Positions 42,590 through 51,022 of a stretch of 64,000 nt of DNA are shown one piece after another. The DNA comes from Anaerosporomusa subterranea (GTDB lineage: Bacteria; Bacillota; Negativicutes; Sporomusales; Acetonemataceae), in the NCBI RefSeq assembly GCF_001611555.1, contig NZ_LSGP01000017.1, positions 186,001 through 250,000 of the forward strand. The letters are read 5' to 3'. Position 1 is the stretch's first letter, and every line of letters starts with the position of its first letter. The notes beneath the pieces were generated by a model. The model ran no database searches and had not been told where the DNA came from. It saw only the letters and a list, made by a program, of their open reading frames with translations. The translations under genes and the position numbers were made by a program.

Positions 42590-43816
42590 ATGAATATCCG
42601 GGGAATAGAAATTACCAAGACTCAAATCGGGGTTTTTCTCATGGTATGGGCGATCTATCTATTATCGTTTACTGAACGGTTAGCGTTACCGCCAGTTTTA
42701 CCGCTTATTGCGAGAGATCTAAAACTTTCTGCGGCGCAAGCAGGCAGCTATATGACGGCCTTTTATATTGGTTACGTTTGCACTCAACTGCCAGGGGGGC
42801 TTTTAACCGACCGGTTTGGTTACCGGAGGGTTCTGCTCGGCTCTTTGTTGGCCATAGGGGGATCAACTGCGCTGATGTATACAGTGTCAAGCTATGAAAT
42901 GGGATTTTTCTTCAGAGTGCTAGCCGGTGTGGGATCAGGATCAATTTTTTCTTCCTGCATGCGGGCTATCTTCGAATGGTTCCCCGGGAAAGGGCGCGGG
43001 ACAGCGGTTGGTATTCTGCAGACAGCCACTTCCTTTGGTTTAATGTTCGCTAACTTGCTGATCCCATTTGTATCCAGAGAGCATGATTGGCGGGTTGCAT
43101 TTCTTGTCACAGGGATTCTTCCACTATTTGTACTTGGCTTTGCCTGGCTGTTCTTAAAGGAACGGAGCACTGCCGAGGAAAGAGCGGAAAAGCGGCAAAC
43201 GCAACCGGCTGAGTTTTGGAAAGATGTATTGAGCCTCACAAAAAATCGCAACCTGATGGTTTTAGCACTTTCCGGTTTTTTTGCAATGGCGGCTACCTGG
43301 GGAACGGCTACATGGGCGAACACGTATATGAATAAATCATTGAATGTCTCACTGGTAACTGCAGGAGCATTAATGTCCACCTATGGATTAGCCGGTGCAC
43401 TGTGCAAACCTATCTCAGGGATACTGGCAGATCTGTTTTACAATAAGAAGAAATATTTGATCAGCATATTACTGTTTTGCCTGGTTCCGTCGCTACTCTG
43501 GTTTGGATCAAATACCAATGCTCAATTGTTATATATTCTCGTCCCGATTTTGGGGATATTTGCTTTTGTTTACAGCCCGGTAATGAACACCTTGATCGGA
43601 GAACTGGTTCCGCTGCGCCTGGCAGGGACTGCTGCCGGTTTTGTCAACGCCTGCTGGCAGCTAGGTTCTTTGTTTGCGCCTTTCACGATCGGTCTGGCGT
43701 TAGACTTGACGAATAACAATTATTTTTATGCATTTGCTATATTAGCTTTGTGCGCGTTCTTATCAGGTGTAACCATACTGTTTATCAGACAAGATCATAT
43801 TGTAAAAACAGTATAA
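42590..43816 (+). CDS. MFS transporter
   Basis: 408-aa transporter with 12 hydrophobic helices. The loop-2 motif reads GGLLTDRFGYRRVLLGSLLA, and the family pattern resembles ACS/phthalate-glucarate-type MFS proteins (LALPPVLPLIARDLKLSAAQ, CMRAIFEWFPGKGRGTAVGI). It probably moves an organic anion related to the cluster's chemistry. GGAGG lies about 10 bases before the ATG. Confidence 0.9.
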   Translation: MNIRGIEITKTQIGVFLMVWAIYLLSFTERLALPPVLPLIARDLKLSAAQAGSYMTAFYIGYVCTQLPGGLLTDRFGYRRVLLGSLLAIGGSTALMYTVSSYEMGFFFRVLAGVGSGSIFSSCMRAIFEWFPGKGRGTAVGILQTATSFGLMFANLLIPFVSREHDWRVAFLVTGILPLFVLGFAWLFLKERSTAEERAEKRQTQPAEFWKDVLSLTKNRNLMVLALSGFFAMAATWGTATWANTYMNKSLNVSLVTAGALMSTYGLAGALCKPISGILADLFYNKKKYLISILLFCLVPSLLWFGSNTNAQLLYILVPILGIFAFVYSPVMNTLIGELVPLRLAGTAAGFVNACWQLGSLFAPFTIGLALDLTNNNYFYAFAILALCAFLSGVTILFIRQDHIVKTV

Positions 43817-43848
43817 AATGTAACACTACGATATCTAGGAGGTAACTT

Positions 43849-44220
43849 ATGCTAAGAGGCGCCAGGGGTGCTACTACGGTTGAAACCAACGAAAGGCAAG
43901 AAATAATAGCGGCGGTAGGGGAACTTCTATCGGCGCTTATTCAAGAGAATGACATTCAAATTCAGGATATTGGGGCAGCTATTTTCAGCTCGACTCCGGA
44001 TATTGATGCTGCATTTCCTGCGGCAGGGGCCAGGCAGTTAGGATGGACGGAGGTACCTTTATTTGGAACGCAGGAAATTGACTGTCCGACTGGAGTCCCG
44101 CAATGTATCCGGGTATTAATCCTGTGGAATACAGAGTTGTCCCAGCAATCGATTAAACATATCTATTTGAAGAATGCTTCGGTTCTTCGTCCGGATATTC
44201 CATTACCTAAACACCAGTAG
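43849..44220 (+). CDS. aroH: Monofunctional chorismate mutase (AroH type)
   Basis: 123-aa enzyme of the trimeric AroH class; it converts chorismate to prephenate. The N-terminal RGARGATTVE holds the substrate Arg, TQEIDC holds the conserved Glu, QCIRVLILWNT the second Arg, and HIYLKNASVLRPD the Tyr and end motif. It is unusual to find it behind an oxidoreductase and MFS gene rather than in an aromatic biosynthesis operon. GGAGG lies 8 bases before the ATG. Confidence 0.92.
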   Translation: MLRGARGATTVETNERQEIIAAVGELLSALIQENDIQIQDIGAAIFSSTPDIDAAFPAAGARQLGWTEVPLFGTQEIDCPTGVPQCIRVLILWNTELSQQSIKHIYLKNASVLRPDIPLPKHQ

Positions 44221-44370
44221 CTTGGTCAGTAAAAGCAGATAAGGAGAGGCAGAAGGTACCGCTGGAAGCCGCATTCGAAAAAGCTAAAAAAGTGAAGAGG
44301 TTTTGTTACGAAATATGAGCTAGAGCTCAAAACGCGCATAGTTTAGCTGCAGTGAGTAGGGATATGACAG

Positions 44371-44409
44371 AATAGGCTTCTCGGTCTTTTGACTGAGAAG
44401 CCTATTTTC
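44371..44409 (+). terminator. Intrinsic terminator
   Basis: AATAGGCTTCTC / GAGAAGCCTATTTT stem of about 15 bp with a TTTT loop; ends the aroH cluster. Confidence 0.8.
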
Positions 44410-44605
44410 GGTGACGATCATTGAGTCAATCTGGGACGCTCCCTTTCCGTCATTACCGGGCAAATCAATCGGAGTGACGCTGGGATTCGTCGCAAGATAT
44501 TCCAATGCGCAGGCGGCAGAGAACCGCACGAGTACCTGGAGAGCCCGGCAGCCACCGGAATATCAAGTATATTCCGTCAGGGCGTTGATAAAGGCCTGCT
44601 CCCGT
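44410..44605. other. Unassigned stretch, possible decayed coding sequence
   Basis: On the minus strand a frame crossing 44529-44320 reads ALEYLATNPSVTPIDLPGND before it runs through the terminator. It looks like former coding DNA but I do not recognise the family, and it has no ribosome site. Confidence 0.3.
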
Positions 44606-44665
44606 AATAGAATACCTCCAGGCGGCCGAAAATGGGCTGCCTGGAGGTATTCTATTTCCTTTTTT
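44606..44665. terminator. Intrinsic terminator between convergent units
   Basis: AATAGAATACCTCCAGGC paired with GCCTGGAGGTATTCTATT (right arm ends 44656), then TCCTTTTTT on the plus strand. It also faces the end of the cyclase-like gene. Confidence 0.8.
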
Positions 44666-44686
44666 CCTTTCATCCAGATGCCGCAG

Positions 44687-45709
44687 CTAAATTGCCTGCC
44701 GGCATAAAACAGCCTCTTCCATCAGGCAAACCATGGCTAAGTGAGTCTCCAGAGAACAACCATCCACACTGGATGCTACAGCGCCGTAGATGGGGTCATG
44801 AAATCCGGCATCTGCGCTCGCGCTCAATATCCGTTTCTCAGCTTCAGGCTTATGCAATGCGTCAAGAATTCCTGTGCTTGCCGCGAGTACAGCAGCAAGA
44901 GCGTAGGCGCCCCAGTTCGATATGGCTGCGGTCAGCAAGAGATCAACAGGAGTAGACGGAATGACATTAGGCAGACAAACGCTTTCCCCCGGCTTGGCGG
45001 ACAGAAGATTTTCCCGGATCGCATCGGCAATATTCGCCATGCCGATCTCATTGCCGCCGTCGCCAATAGCCAAGGTGGCAATCCCCTCGCGCCGCGCCGC
45101 CATAAACAAGTAATCCAGCTTACTTTGCGGCTCGCTGATTTCCTGTCCTCCCATGTTGTGAATCAGGCCGGCGTCATTCATGCCGCCGCACTCTATCGCG
45201 ATGCAGGCGGCAGGCTTGAACCGCCGGATCAGCTTGACCGCTTCACTCCGGGCTTGCTCCCGTTCACGCGGAAACGGCAGGACCGAAAGTGTAAGCAATT
45301 TATTGCGTTCGACAGAATGATGGAGAACCTCGGGCTCCAGACAATGAAAGCCCGCTGCCTGAGCGACCCGCTGCATTCCTGGAATAAGGCAATCTGTGGT
45401 CACAATCAGGGGAACCGCTTTTAGGGCCAGCCGAAGCGCCCGCGCTAAAACGACCGCTCCCGCCGGACCGTCCGATTCACCGCATTGCGGCGCCACCAAA
45501 GGCTGATCGATCCAGCCGGTGGCGATGACAACAGGATCTCCCGGCTGGACGGTATGACGCAACAAGTCTACCGCTGCCAGCAAAACAGGCTTATCGACCT
45601 TGTCCCGCGCGGCCTTATACAGCGTATGAATAACCCCTCTGCCGGAAATATCGGCATTGCTCAGCCGGTCCAGTGCTTCTGCGACTTCTGTTAATTTTGC
45701 TTCGTTCAT
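44687..45709 (-). CDS. D-glutamate cyclase-like (DUF4392) protein
   Basis: 340-aa cytosolic protein. It contains VVIATGWIDQPLVAPQCGES (glycine-rich N-terminal loop), AVKLIRRFKPAACIAIECGG, IATLAIGDGGNEIGMANIAD and the IPSTPVDLLLTAAISNWGAY block, which I recognise as the glutamate-cyclase/DUF4392 domain. The mammalian homologue converts D-glutamate to 5-oxo-D-proline. It starts 14 bases after the stop of a glutamate-type binding protein, so the two are probably one operon for uptake and cyclisation of an acidic (D-)amino acid. Function is inferred. ATG 45709 chosen over an in-frame upstream start inside the preceding gene. Confidence 0.75.
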   Translation of the reverse strand: MNEAKLTEVAEALDRLSNADISGRGVIHTLYKAARDKVDKPVLLAAVDLLRHTVQPGDPVVIATGWIDQPLVAPQCGESDGPAGAVVLARALRLALKAVPLIVTTDCLIPGMQRVAQAAGFHCLEPEVLHHSVERNKLLTLSVLPFPREREQARSEAVKLIRRFKPAACIAIECGGMNDAGLIHNMGGQEISEPQSKLDYLFMAARREGIATLAIGDGGNEIGMANIADAIRENLLSAKPGESVCLPNVIPSTPVDLLLTAAISNWGAYALAAVLAASTGILDALHKPEAEKRILSASADAGFHDPIYGAVASSVDGCSLETHLAMVCLMEEAVLCRQAI

Positions 45710-45723
45710 GTTAACGGCTTCCT

Positions 45724-46542
45724 CTACAAGGTAATATTCCATTTTTGAATTAGTTTTTTCAACTCACCGCTCTTTTCCATATCGACAATGGTTTCTGTGG
45801 CCAATTTGGTTAAGGCTTCATTGCTCTTTTTCAAGCCTACGGCATTTCTCTGCGGTGAATAGCGGTCTTCCAGGATGACCACGCTGTCGTCGATATAACC
45901 GGACAAGATCGAAACATCGCCGCCGTATACATCGACACGACCGGAGTCAAGCGCTGTCTTGATTTCCGGGTGCGATCCGAATTCCAGAAACTGCACTTTA
46001 ATGCCAAGTTTGTCCGCTTCCGCCTGCAGGTCCCTGCGAGCCGTAGCGCTTTGCGCCACCCCGATCTTCTTGCCATTCATATCCTTCAGCGACTTCATGC
46101 CCGAGCTCTTCTTGACCATAAAGCCGATATGATCGGTAACGTAGGGATCAGTAAAATTATAGCTTTTCTTGCGCTCGTCCGTAACTGTAAAACTGGCAAT
46201 AGCCATATCGATCTCGCCGTTGTCAAGCAACGCTCCCCGCGTTTTCGCAGTAACAGGCAGCAACTCCAGTTTCGTCTCGTCGCCAAGGACTTTTTTTGCC
46301 ATCGCCCGGGCAATGTCAATTTCCAGTCCGTCAATTTTATTCGTTAGCGGATCTTTGTAGCCAAATTTAGGTACATCCACCTTGACACCGACCTTCAGCA
46401 CGCCGCGGTCTTTTATCGCTTTTATCTCTGCGGCTTCGCCGCCCTTTCCTCCCTGCTGCGCCGGCTGGCTGCCGCCGCATCCTGACACAAACAGCATGAG
46501 TCCCATCATCAGGCACATGACAAAAACAGCGAATCGTTTCAT
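45724..46542 (-). CDS. Amino-acid ABC transporter substrate-binding lipoprotein (SBP family 3)
   Basis: 272-aa lipoprotein with lipobox LFVSGC (about residue 22) and the family-3 fold: IKDRGVLKVGVKVDVPKFGY, KIDGLEIDIARAMAKKVLGD, DMAIASFTVTDERKKSYNFT, IGVAQSATARRDLQAEADKL and YGGDVSILSGYI. It is closest in pattern to PEB1/GlnH-type glutamate-aspartate binding proteins. Permease and ATPase are not encoded nearby. The leader carries a terminator hairpin. Confidence 0.9.
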   Translation of the reverse strand: MKRFAVFVMCLMMGLMLFVSGCGGSQPAQQGGKGGEAAEIKAIKDRGVLKVGVKVDVPKFGYKDPLTNKIDGLEIDIARAMAKKVLGDETKLELLPVTAKTRGALLDNGEIDMAIASFTVTDERKKSYNFTDPYVTDHIGFMVKKSSGMKSLKDMNGKKIGVAQSATARRDLQAEADKLGIKVQFLEFGSHPEIKTALDSGRVDVYGGDVSILSGYIDDSVVILEDRYSPQRNAVGLKKSNEALTKLATETIVDMEKSGELKKLIQKWNITL

Positions 46543-46644
46543 GACTATCTACTCCTCTTTATTTTCGATTTTTATCAACCATGTAAAAAACACGAATGCC
46601 TTGCCCGAATACGATCGACCTGTCCCTCCTCTCCTGGCGGGAAA

Positions 46645-46681
46645 TAAAAAAAGCGCCTCGTCTCCAAATGGAGACAGGCAC
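46645..46681 (-). terminator. Leader terminator/attenuator of the binding-protein operon
   Basis: Minus-strand stem GTGCCTGTCTCC-ATTT-GGAGACGAGGCGC, then eight T-rich bases, located about 100 bases upstream of the binding-protein start and 55 bases after the promoter. The 5' arm CCTGTCTCC could instead pair with GGAGGGACAGG just downstream. Confidence 0.65.
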
Positions 46682-46735
46682 CATTGCCAGCCACTATATT
46701 ATCAACCGGAAGCGAGTTTTCTCTTCCTTACAGCT

Positions 46736-46764
46736 ATAATAAATAATTATATCCTAAATGTCAA
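46736..46764 (-). promoter_or_regulatory. Promoter of the binding-protein/cyclase operon
   Basis: TTGACA (46764-46759), 17-base spacer, TATTAT (46741-46736) on the minus strand. Confidence 0.7.
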
Positions 46765-46787
46765 CTAGATAATTGCAGGATGCAGAA

Positions 46788-46822
46788 ATTACTCGCGTTT
46801 TAAAAACGTGGGTAATTTTTTG
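46788..46822 (+). terminator. Terminator-like hairpin
   Basis: ATTACTCGCGTTTT / AAAACGTGGGTAAT then TTTTT; nearly the same design as the terminator at 27417. No plus-strand gene ends just before it. Confidence 0.5.
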
Positions 46823-46946
46823 ATTTTTTACTCAAGTTCTATTGATATAGGAAGGAGTTTGTCGTTTGGAGCAGAACTTTTTTTGCGAAAAGAAGTTGCG
46901 TAAGTGGCGACGCGCATTTATATAAACGTTCTGACGGAGGTCTCCC

Positions 46947-47477
46947 ATGTGCTTAACCTGCAGACTCATTCAACAAGAAATCACTCCCCCGGGCGGCATT
47001 ATTCATCAAACTAGCTGCCTTATACTTCACCAATGCTTGGATATTAACATCCCTGGTTATTTAATCCTCTCCCCAATACGCCACGTAACCCACTACCAGG
47101 ACCTTGCGGCTGCCGAATTAACGGCCATACATACTATACTCCATCAATCGGCAAGAATTCTGCAAGAGTTACCCGATGTAGACAAGGTATATATCTGTAG
47201 TCTAGGAGAAGAGACTACCCATTTTCACTTTCACATCTTCCCCCGATATCAGTGGATGCTGGATTGTCCATCCGAATCAATTTATACCGGTGACAAAGTA
47301 GACGGGGCCAAGCTGTTTTCGTTTATGCGTATCAAGTATAAGACTTCGACCGCTGCGCTGTTATCCAATGAAGTCATTGCTACTGTGGATTATATAAGGA
47401 ATAAATTAGTTGCTCGAAGTGCTCAATCGCAGGAGTCAGAAGAAGAGTCTGACGTGGGAAGGATTTGCAAAGCTTGA
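46947..47477 (+). CDS. HIT-family (histidine triad) protein
   Basis: 176-aa protein. The triad THFHFHIFPRY (about residue 92) fits H-x-H-x-H of HIT hydrolases/transferases acting on nucleotide phosphates. The N-terminal CLTCRLIQQEITPPGGIIHQ carries a Cys pair typical of this branch, and GYLILSPIRHVTHYQDLA is the usual preceding strand-helix. The C-terminal 50 residues are an acidic/low-complexity extension (QESEEESDVG). ATG 46947 has GGAGG about 8 bases before. Confidence 0.85.
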   Translation: MCLTCRLIQQEITPPGGIIHQTSCLILHQCLDINIPGYLILSPIRHVTHYQDLAAAELTAIHTILHQSARILQELPDVDKVYICSLGEETTHFHFHIFPRYQWMLDCPSESIYTGDKVDGAKLFSFMRIKYKTSTAALLSNEVIATVDYIRNKLVARSAQSQESEEESDVGRICKA

Positions 47478-47636
47478 GGAGCGATTCCCGCTTTGGCTGA
47501 CTGCCCCAATCGGCAGTTTTTGGAATAGCATGAAAAATAATGAGCCAGACTAGATGTTCACTTTTCAAAAATGTTATACTAATAAATAGCGAATAAATAC
47601 TTTTTGTTGAAATTGATTTCATAGGGAGGGACTTGA

Positions 47637-48485
47637 ATGAAAAAACTATTTATACTCAGTCTTGCAGTCGTGATGATTATAACGACAGGCACATCTTTTG
47701 CTGCACCAAACAGCCTTACTGAAATCGGCAATGGTGTAAAATGGCAGGAAGGCATAGTTACGGCAACCGGCACAGGAGTTCGGCCACACAATATAGTGAG
47801 TGATGCCCAGGGAACTGCACTCGCTCGCAGAGCAGCCGTAGTAGATGCTTACCGTGGACTCGCCGAACAGATTTACGGAGTACAGGTCGATAGCAATACA
47901 ACTGTCGAGCAGTTAATGGTAGTAGAAGACACGACAAAAACATCCGTATCGGGCCTAATTAAAAACGCTAAGATTTTAAAAGAAAAACAATTGCCTAATG
48001 GTACATACCAAGTAATATTGAGCGTCAATCTATTTGGAGCGCAAGATAGTGTGGCCGCCAGTATCTGGACTAACAAGCCACCTGCTATAGCTACGCCGGC
48101 ACCAATCCAGCCGTTTGAAACTGTGCAGCTGCAAAATAGAATGGTACCGATAAATTCAGTTACCGGAGTTATTGTAGATTGTCGCGGTCTAAATCTTGAT
48201 CGGGTAATGTCACCGATCATTACAGATGATTCTGGTCGTGTTATTTATGGAGCCCAATATATTGATGTCAGTTCCATTATTAACTATGGTGGGGTAGGCT
48301 ATGCGGGTCCTGACAATCCAAACGATGTTATGCGGGCTGGGGCTCAGCCAATTCATGTAAAAGCGTTGAGCCTTAATGATTTTAATAGAAATCCCGTGAT
48401 CTCTAGAGAAGATGCAGACAAAATCTTATCAGCAAACTCGGAATCCGGCTTTCTTCGGAGCTGTCCTGTAGTTTTCCTTCAATAA
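47637..48485 (+). CDS. Secreted LPP20-family (FlgP-like) protein
   Basis: 282-aa exported protein. The signal peptide ends near SFAAP. The next region has IVTATGTGVRPHN and ALARRAAVVDAYRGLAEQIYG then SVSGLIKNAKILKEKQLPNG, the LPP20 pattern shared with FlgP, an outer-membrane flagellar lipoprotein. No lipobox is seen, so it is soluble or bound by partners. A further ~110 residues follow the LPP20 domain. It is 72 bases upstream of a FlgT-like gene in the same direction. GGGAGGG lies 8 bases before the ATG. Confidence 0.75.
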   Translation: MKKLFILSLAVVMIITTGTSFAAPNSLTEIGNGVKWQEGIVTATGTGVRPHNIVSDAQGTALARRAAVVDAYRGLAEQIYGVQVDSNTTVEQLMVVEDTTKTSVSGLIKNAKILKEKQLPNGTYQVILSVNLFGAQDSVAASIWTNKPPAIATPAPIQPFETVQLQNRMVPINSVTGVIVDCRGLNLDRVMSPIITDDSGRVIYGAQYIDVSSIINYGGVGYAGPDNPNDVMRAGAQPIHVKALSLNDFNRNPVISREDADKILSANSESGFLRSCPVVFLQ

Positions 48486-48557
48486 CTACGAAACTACGAC
48501 GGCAGCCAAACAGCTACTCATTGTATGTGTATAGTTTCAGTATAAGGGTGGTTTACT

Positions 48558-49652
48558 TTGCAAGTAATAAAAATCATGGTTATCACGTTGATTGTAATTG
48601 CACAATGCCTATTAGTATCAGCACAGACAATCCTTGTAGACGGACAAGGGCCAACACGTGATGCAGCGCTGCACGACGCTATGCGTCAGGCCGTTGAACA
48701 AGCGGTGGGAACTTTAATTGACTCTCAAACGCTGGTACAAAACAATATGGTGTTAAAAGACGAGATATATGCAAAATCACAGGGTTATATCCGTGACTAT
48801 ACTATTCTAAGCGAGAAACAAGCGGGTGGTTTATTTACTTTACAGGCCAATGTAACAGTTGACTCGCAACCCAACTCAGCCTTAATGACAAAACTTCAAC
48901 GTTTAAAAATAATTGATATGGGGTTGCGTGATCCCAGAATTGGTGTCGTAATTAAAGAATACTACATACGTCCTATCCCTGATCCGGCCGCCGAAACAGC
49001 AGTTATCGATCAATTAGCCGAAGCTGGATTCCGTAGAATTGTAGATCCCAACAGCTTAGCTCAAATCCGTCGGTCGGACACTGTTAAGGCAATAATTCAT
49101 GGAGACACTCAAGCAGCCCTGCCGATGATGCTAAAAGACAGAATGGACTACTTAATCGTAGGCGAAGGTTTTGCCGAATATGCCGGCCGGGACCCAGGAG
49201 GCAGTATTATATCCTGTCGCGCCCGAGTAGAAGCCAGGCTCATAAAGGTGGATACAGGCGAAATTATAGCCGCTCAAGGTTTTCATACTGGCGGCATCGA
49301 TGTAACAGAATTCACGGCCGCTAAAAAGTCTCTAAATAATGCCGGCAAAGCTGCAGGCAAATATTTTGCCGAAAAACTCCTTACCTATGCAGCCAACCCG
49401 GAAAAAGGTATACAAATTAAAGTCATCGGAGTCAATGACTATTCCCTGGTAAATTTATTAAGTCGCTCAATTAAGCAGCAAACAGGCATTACTAACGTGT
49501 TTTTACGTGATTTTCAACAGGGAGCCGCTATGCTTGATATTAACTATACAGGCTCCCCGTCTGTGTTGGCTGAACAGTTAGAAGCTATGCCGCAATTACC
49601 TATCAAAGTCATCGAAGTATCCAACAACTGTATTACAATTTCCCTTAAGTGA
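48558..49652 (+). CDS. Secreted FlgT-like / LPP20-related protein
   Basis: 364-aa exported protein with a signal peptide (ends near LLVSAQT). The first domain (about 25-105) has VDGQGPTRDAALHDAMRQAV and a strand TLQANVTVD, as in the FlgT N-terminal domain. The middle domain (about 120-260) resembles the FlgT/CsgG-like module (DYLIVGEGFAEYA, CRARVEARLIKVDTGEIIAA). The C-terminal part has LVNLLSRSIKQQTGITNVFL. Start is TTG 48558 with GGGTGG before it. Function is proposed from resemblance to the Vibrio H-ring protein FlgT only. Confidence 0.7.
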   Translation: MQVIKIMVITLIVIAQCLLVSAQTILVDGQGPTRDAALHDAMRQAVEQAVGTLIDSQTLVQNNMVLKDEIYAKSQGYIRDYTILSEKQAGGLFTLQANVTVDSQPNSALMTKLQRLKIIDMGLRDPRIGVVIKEYYIRPIPDPAAETAVIDQLAEAGFRRIVDPNSLAQIRRSDTVKAIIHGDTQAALPMMLKDRMDYLIVGEGFAEYAGRDPGGSIISCRARVEARLIKVDTGEIIAAQGFHTGGIDVTEFTAAKKSLNNAGKAAGKYFAEKLLTYAANPEKGIQIKVIGVNDYSLVNLLSRSIKQQTGITNVFLRDFQQGAAMLDINYTGSPSVLAEQLEAMPQLPIKVIEVSNNCITISLK

Positions 49653-49660
49653 TACAAAAT

Positions 49661-49691
49661 AAGGACAGTTGCAAATTTGCTAACTGTCCTT
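49661..49691. terminator. Terminator between convergent secreted-protein genes
   Basis: AAGGACAGTT (49661-49670) and AACTGTCCTT (49682-49691) with an inner GCAAATTTGC palindrome. Confidence 0.75.
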
Positions 49692-49698
49692 GCATCGT

Positions 49699-50598
49699 TT
49701 AAAAATCGTGTTTGCCTGACCAGCCTAGCCCCAAAAATCCACGCTGTTTTTTCTTTAATTTCTTTACTGCAGCATCGCCCGGCTGAATGTCTTTCTTTAC
49801 TTTTGCGTCCTCTGAATCTTTGACTTTAGCAATACAAATGGAATCAAAAACTTCCGTCACTTCAAGTTCGCCAGCATTTCTCTTCATTACAATAAGTTCA
49901 CCGGTTACCGGATGGCGCATAGTACTGCTGGCGCTATTAACTTCAAAGATATCACCAGTAGTAACATTGTGGTTAGTGCCTAAATCAATAACATATTGGC
50001 CAGCTTCACTTTTAATTATATAGCCCTGCAATGGAATAAATTTGTATATTTTCCTTACAGAATCATACGCCGCTTCGGCAAGAGCGCCGTTAATATCGTC
50101 GTCATAATTGGTAACTGCTGTCTGATCAGACCAAACGATCTGTCCATTTTGGACATCAATTAATTTTAGCGTAAGCACAACAGTAGTCTTTTTTGTACCT
50201 TCCACCCATTCATTCCGATTGCGTTTTTTATTGTAATAATTATGTCCGGGCTCTTTCACCGAATCGCCATCAACAGATCCCGTCAGCAGATAATTCAGCC
50301 CAAGAATACCACCTAATTCTGTAACAGAGGCTTCATTAATATATCCTTTGGCACCCAAGCTTTGTTCAGCAAAAACCCTGGATAATTCATTTCGTTCCAC
50401 GACAATACAAGACTTTAACTTCGTTAAATCAGCAGTAATTGTCTCAGCGGCAATAGATCCAAACTGGCTGTACTGACTGTCGTTTTTTAATGTAAGAACA
50501 CCAATCTTTTTCGCAGGAGTTCCATTTGCTAAAACGGCACTAGAAATAACCAATAGCAACAAACCAGTTAAGATGACTACAACAAAACTTTTTCGCAT
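49699..50598 (-). CDS. Secreted CsgG/FlgT-type protein
   Basis: 299-aa exported protein. Signal peptide about residues 1-25. A CsgG-like domain (about 30-200) has IGVLTLKNDSQYSQFGSIAA, CIVVERNELSRVFAEQSLGA, LGLNYLLTGSVDGD and LTLKLIDVQNGQIVWSDQTA. The C-terminal domain (about 205-275) has VIDLGTNHNVTTGDIFEVNS and resembles the FlgT C-terminal module. A basic end GDAAVKKLKKKQRG follows. It is convergent with the FlgP/FlgT-like pair. ATG 50598 with GGAGGG 6 bases before. Confidence 0.75.
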   Translation of the reverse strand: MRKSFVVVILTGLLLLVISSAVLANGTPAKKIGVLTLKNDSQYSQFGSIAAETITADLTKLKSCIVVERNELSRVFAEQSLGAKGYINEASVTELGGILGLNYLLTGSVDGDSVKEPGHNYYNKKRNRNEWVEGTKKTTVVLTLKLIDVQNGQIVWSDQTAVTNYDDDINGALAEAAYDSVRKIYKFIPLQGYIIKSEAGQYVIDLGTNHNVTTGDIFEVNSASSTMRHPVTGELIVMKRNAGELEVTEVFDSICIAKVKDSEDAKVKKDIQPGDAAVKKLKKKQRGFLGLGWSGKHDF

Positions 50599-50802
50599 GC
50601 ATACCCTCCTGTATATCTTCAAATTGTAACATCGTCTTATTGTAATTCAATTTTTTACAGCTATGTCCTCCTAATTTAGAAAAATATGCCACAATTGGAA
50701 AGTTGCTGTCGAATAGAAGCGTACCTCTCGGCGTGGTAGTTGAGTTTGGTTGTTCAAGTCAAAAACCGTCCCGTGCGCCAAGAAGCGCACGGAGTATAGC
50801 AG

Positions 50803-50875
50803 GAGCCGAATGCCTTAATTGGGCACGTCCGGTTCCGTGAGGGGAGCTGGGGCGTGAGCACCGCTACTACTCGAC
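50803..50875 (+). mobile_element. Group II intron remnant: domains V and VI
   Basis: Domain V (50803-50835) folds as GAGCCG-AA-TGCC...GGGCA-CGT-CCGGTTC, with the catalytic AGC triad and the usual bulge. Domain VI and the 3' end follow (GTGAGGGGAGCTGGGGC to CTACTACTCGAC). About 100 bases to the left look like the segment after the maturase ORF, but there is no reverse-transcriptase gene or 5' domain, so only the 3' end survives. Confidence 0.85.
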
Positions 50876-50878
50876 AGA

Positions 50879-50904
50879 AGGGCAGGGGACCTGTCCCCTC
50901 GTCT
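50879..50904. repeat. G/C palindrome at the intron end
   Basis: AGGGGACCTGTCCCCT (about 50884-50899), a short palindrome resembling the GGACCTGCCCCC segment next to the transposase tail at 57.9 kb. Possibly a REP unit. Confidence 0.4.
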
Positions 50905-51022
50905 CCTGAGCTGAAATATATAAGTTTTTTCATGATACATGCATTCTTTTTAGCGCCTTTTTAAAATTTTATGCTAAAATAATAAGGTAATTCTAGCATT
51001 GAAAAAGAGGACGATAAAAAGA

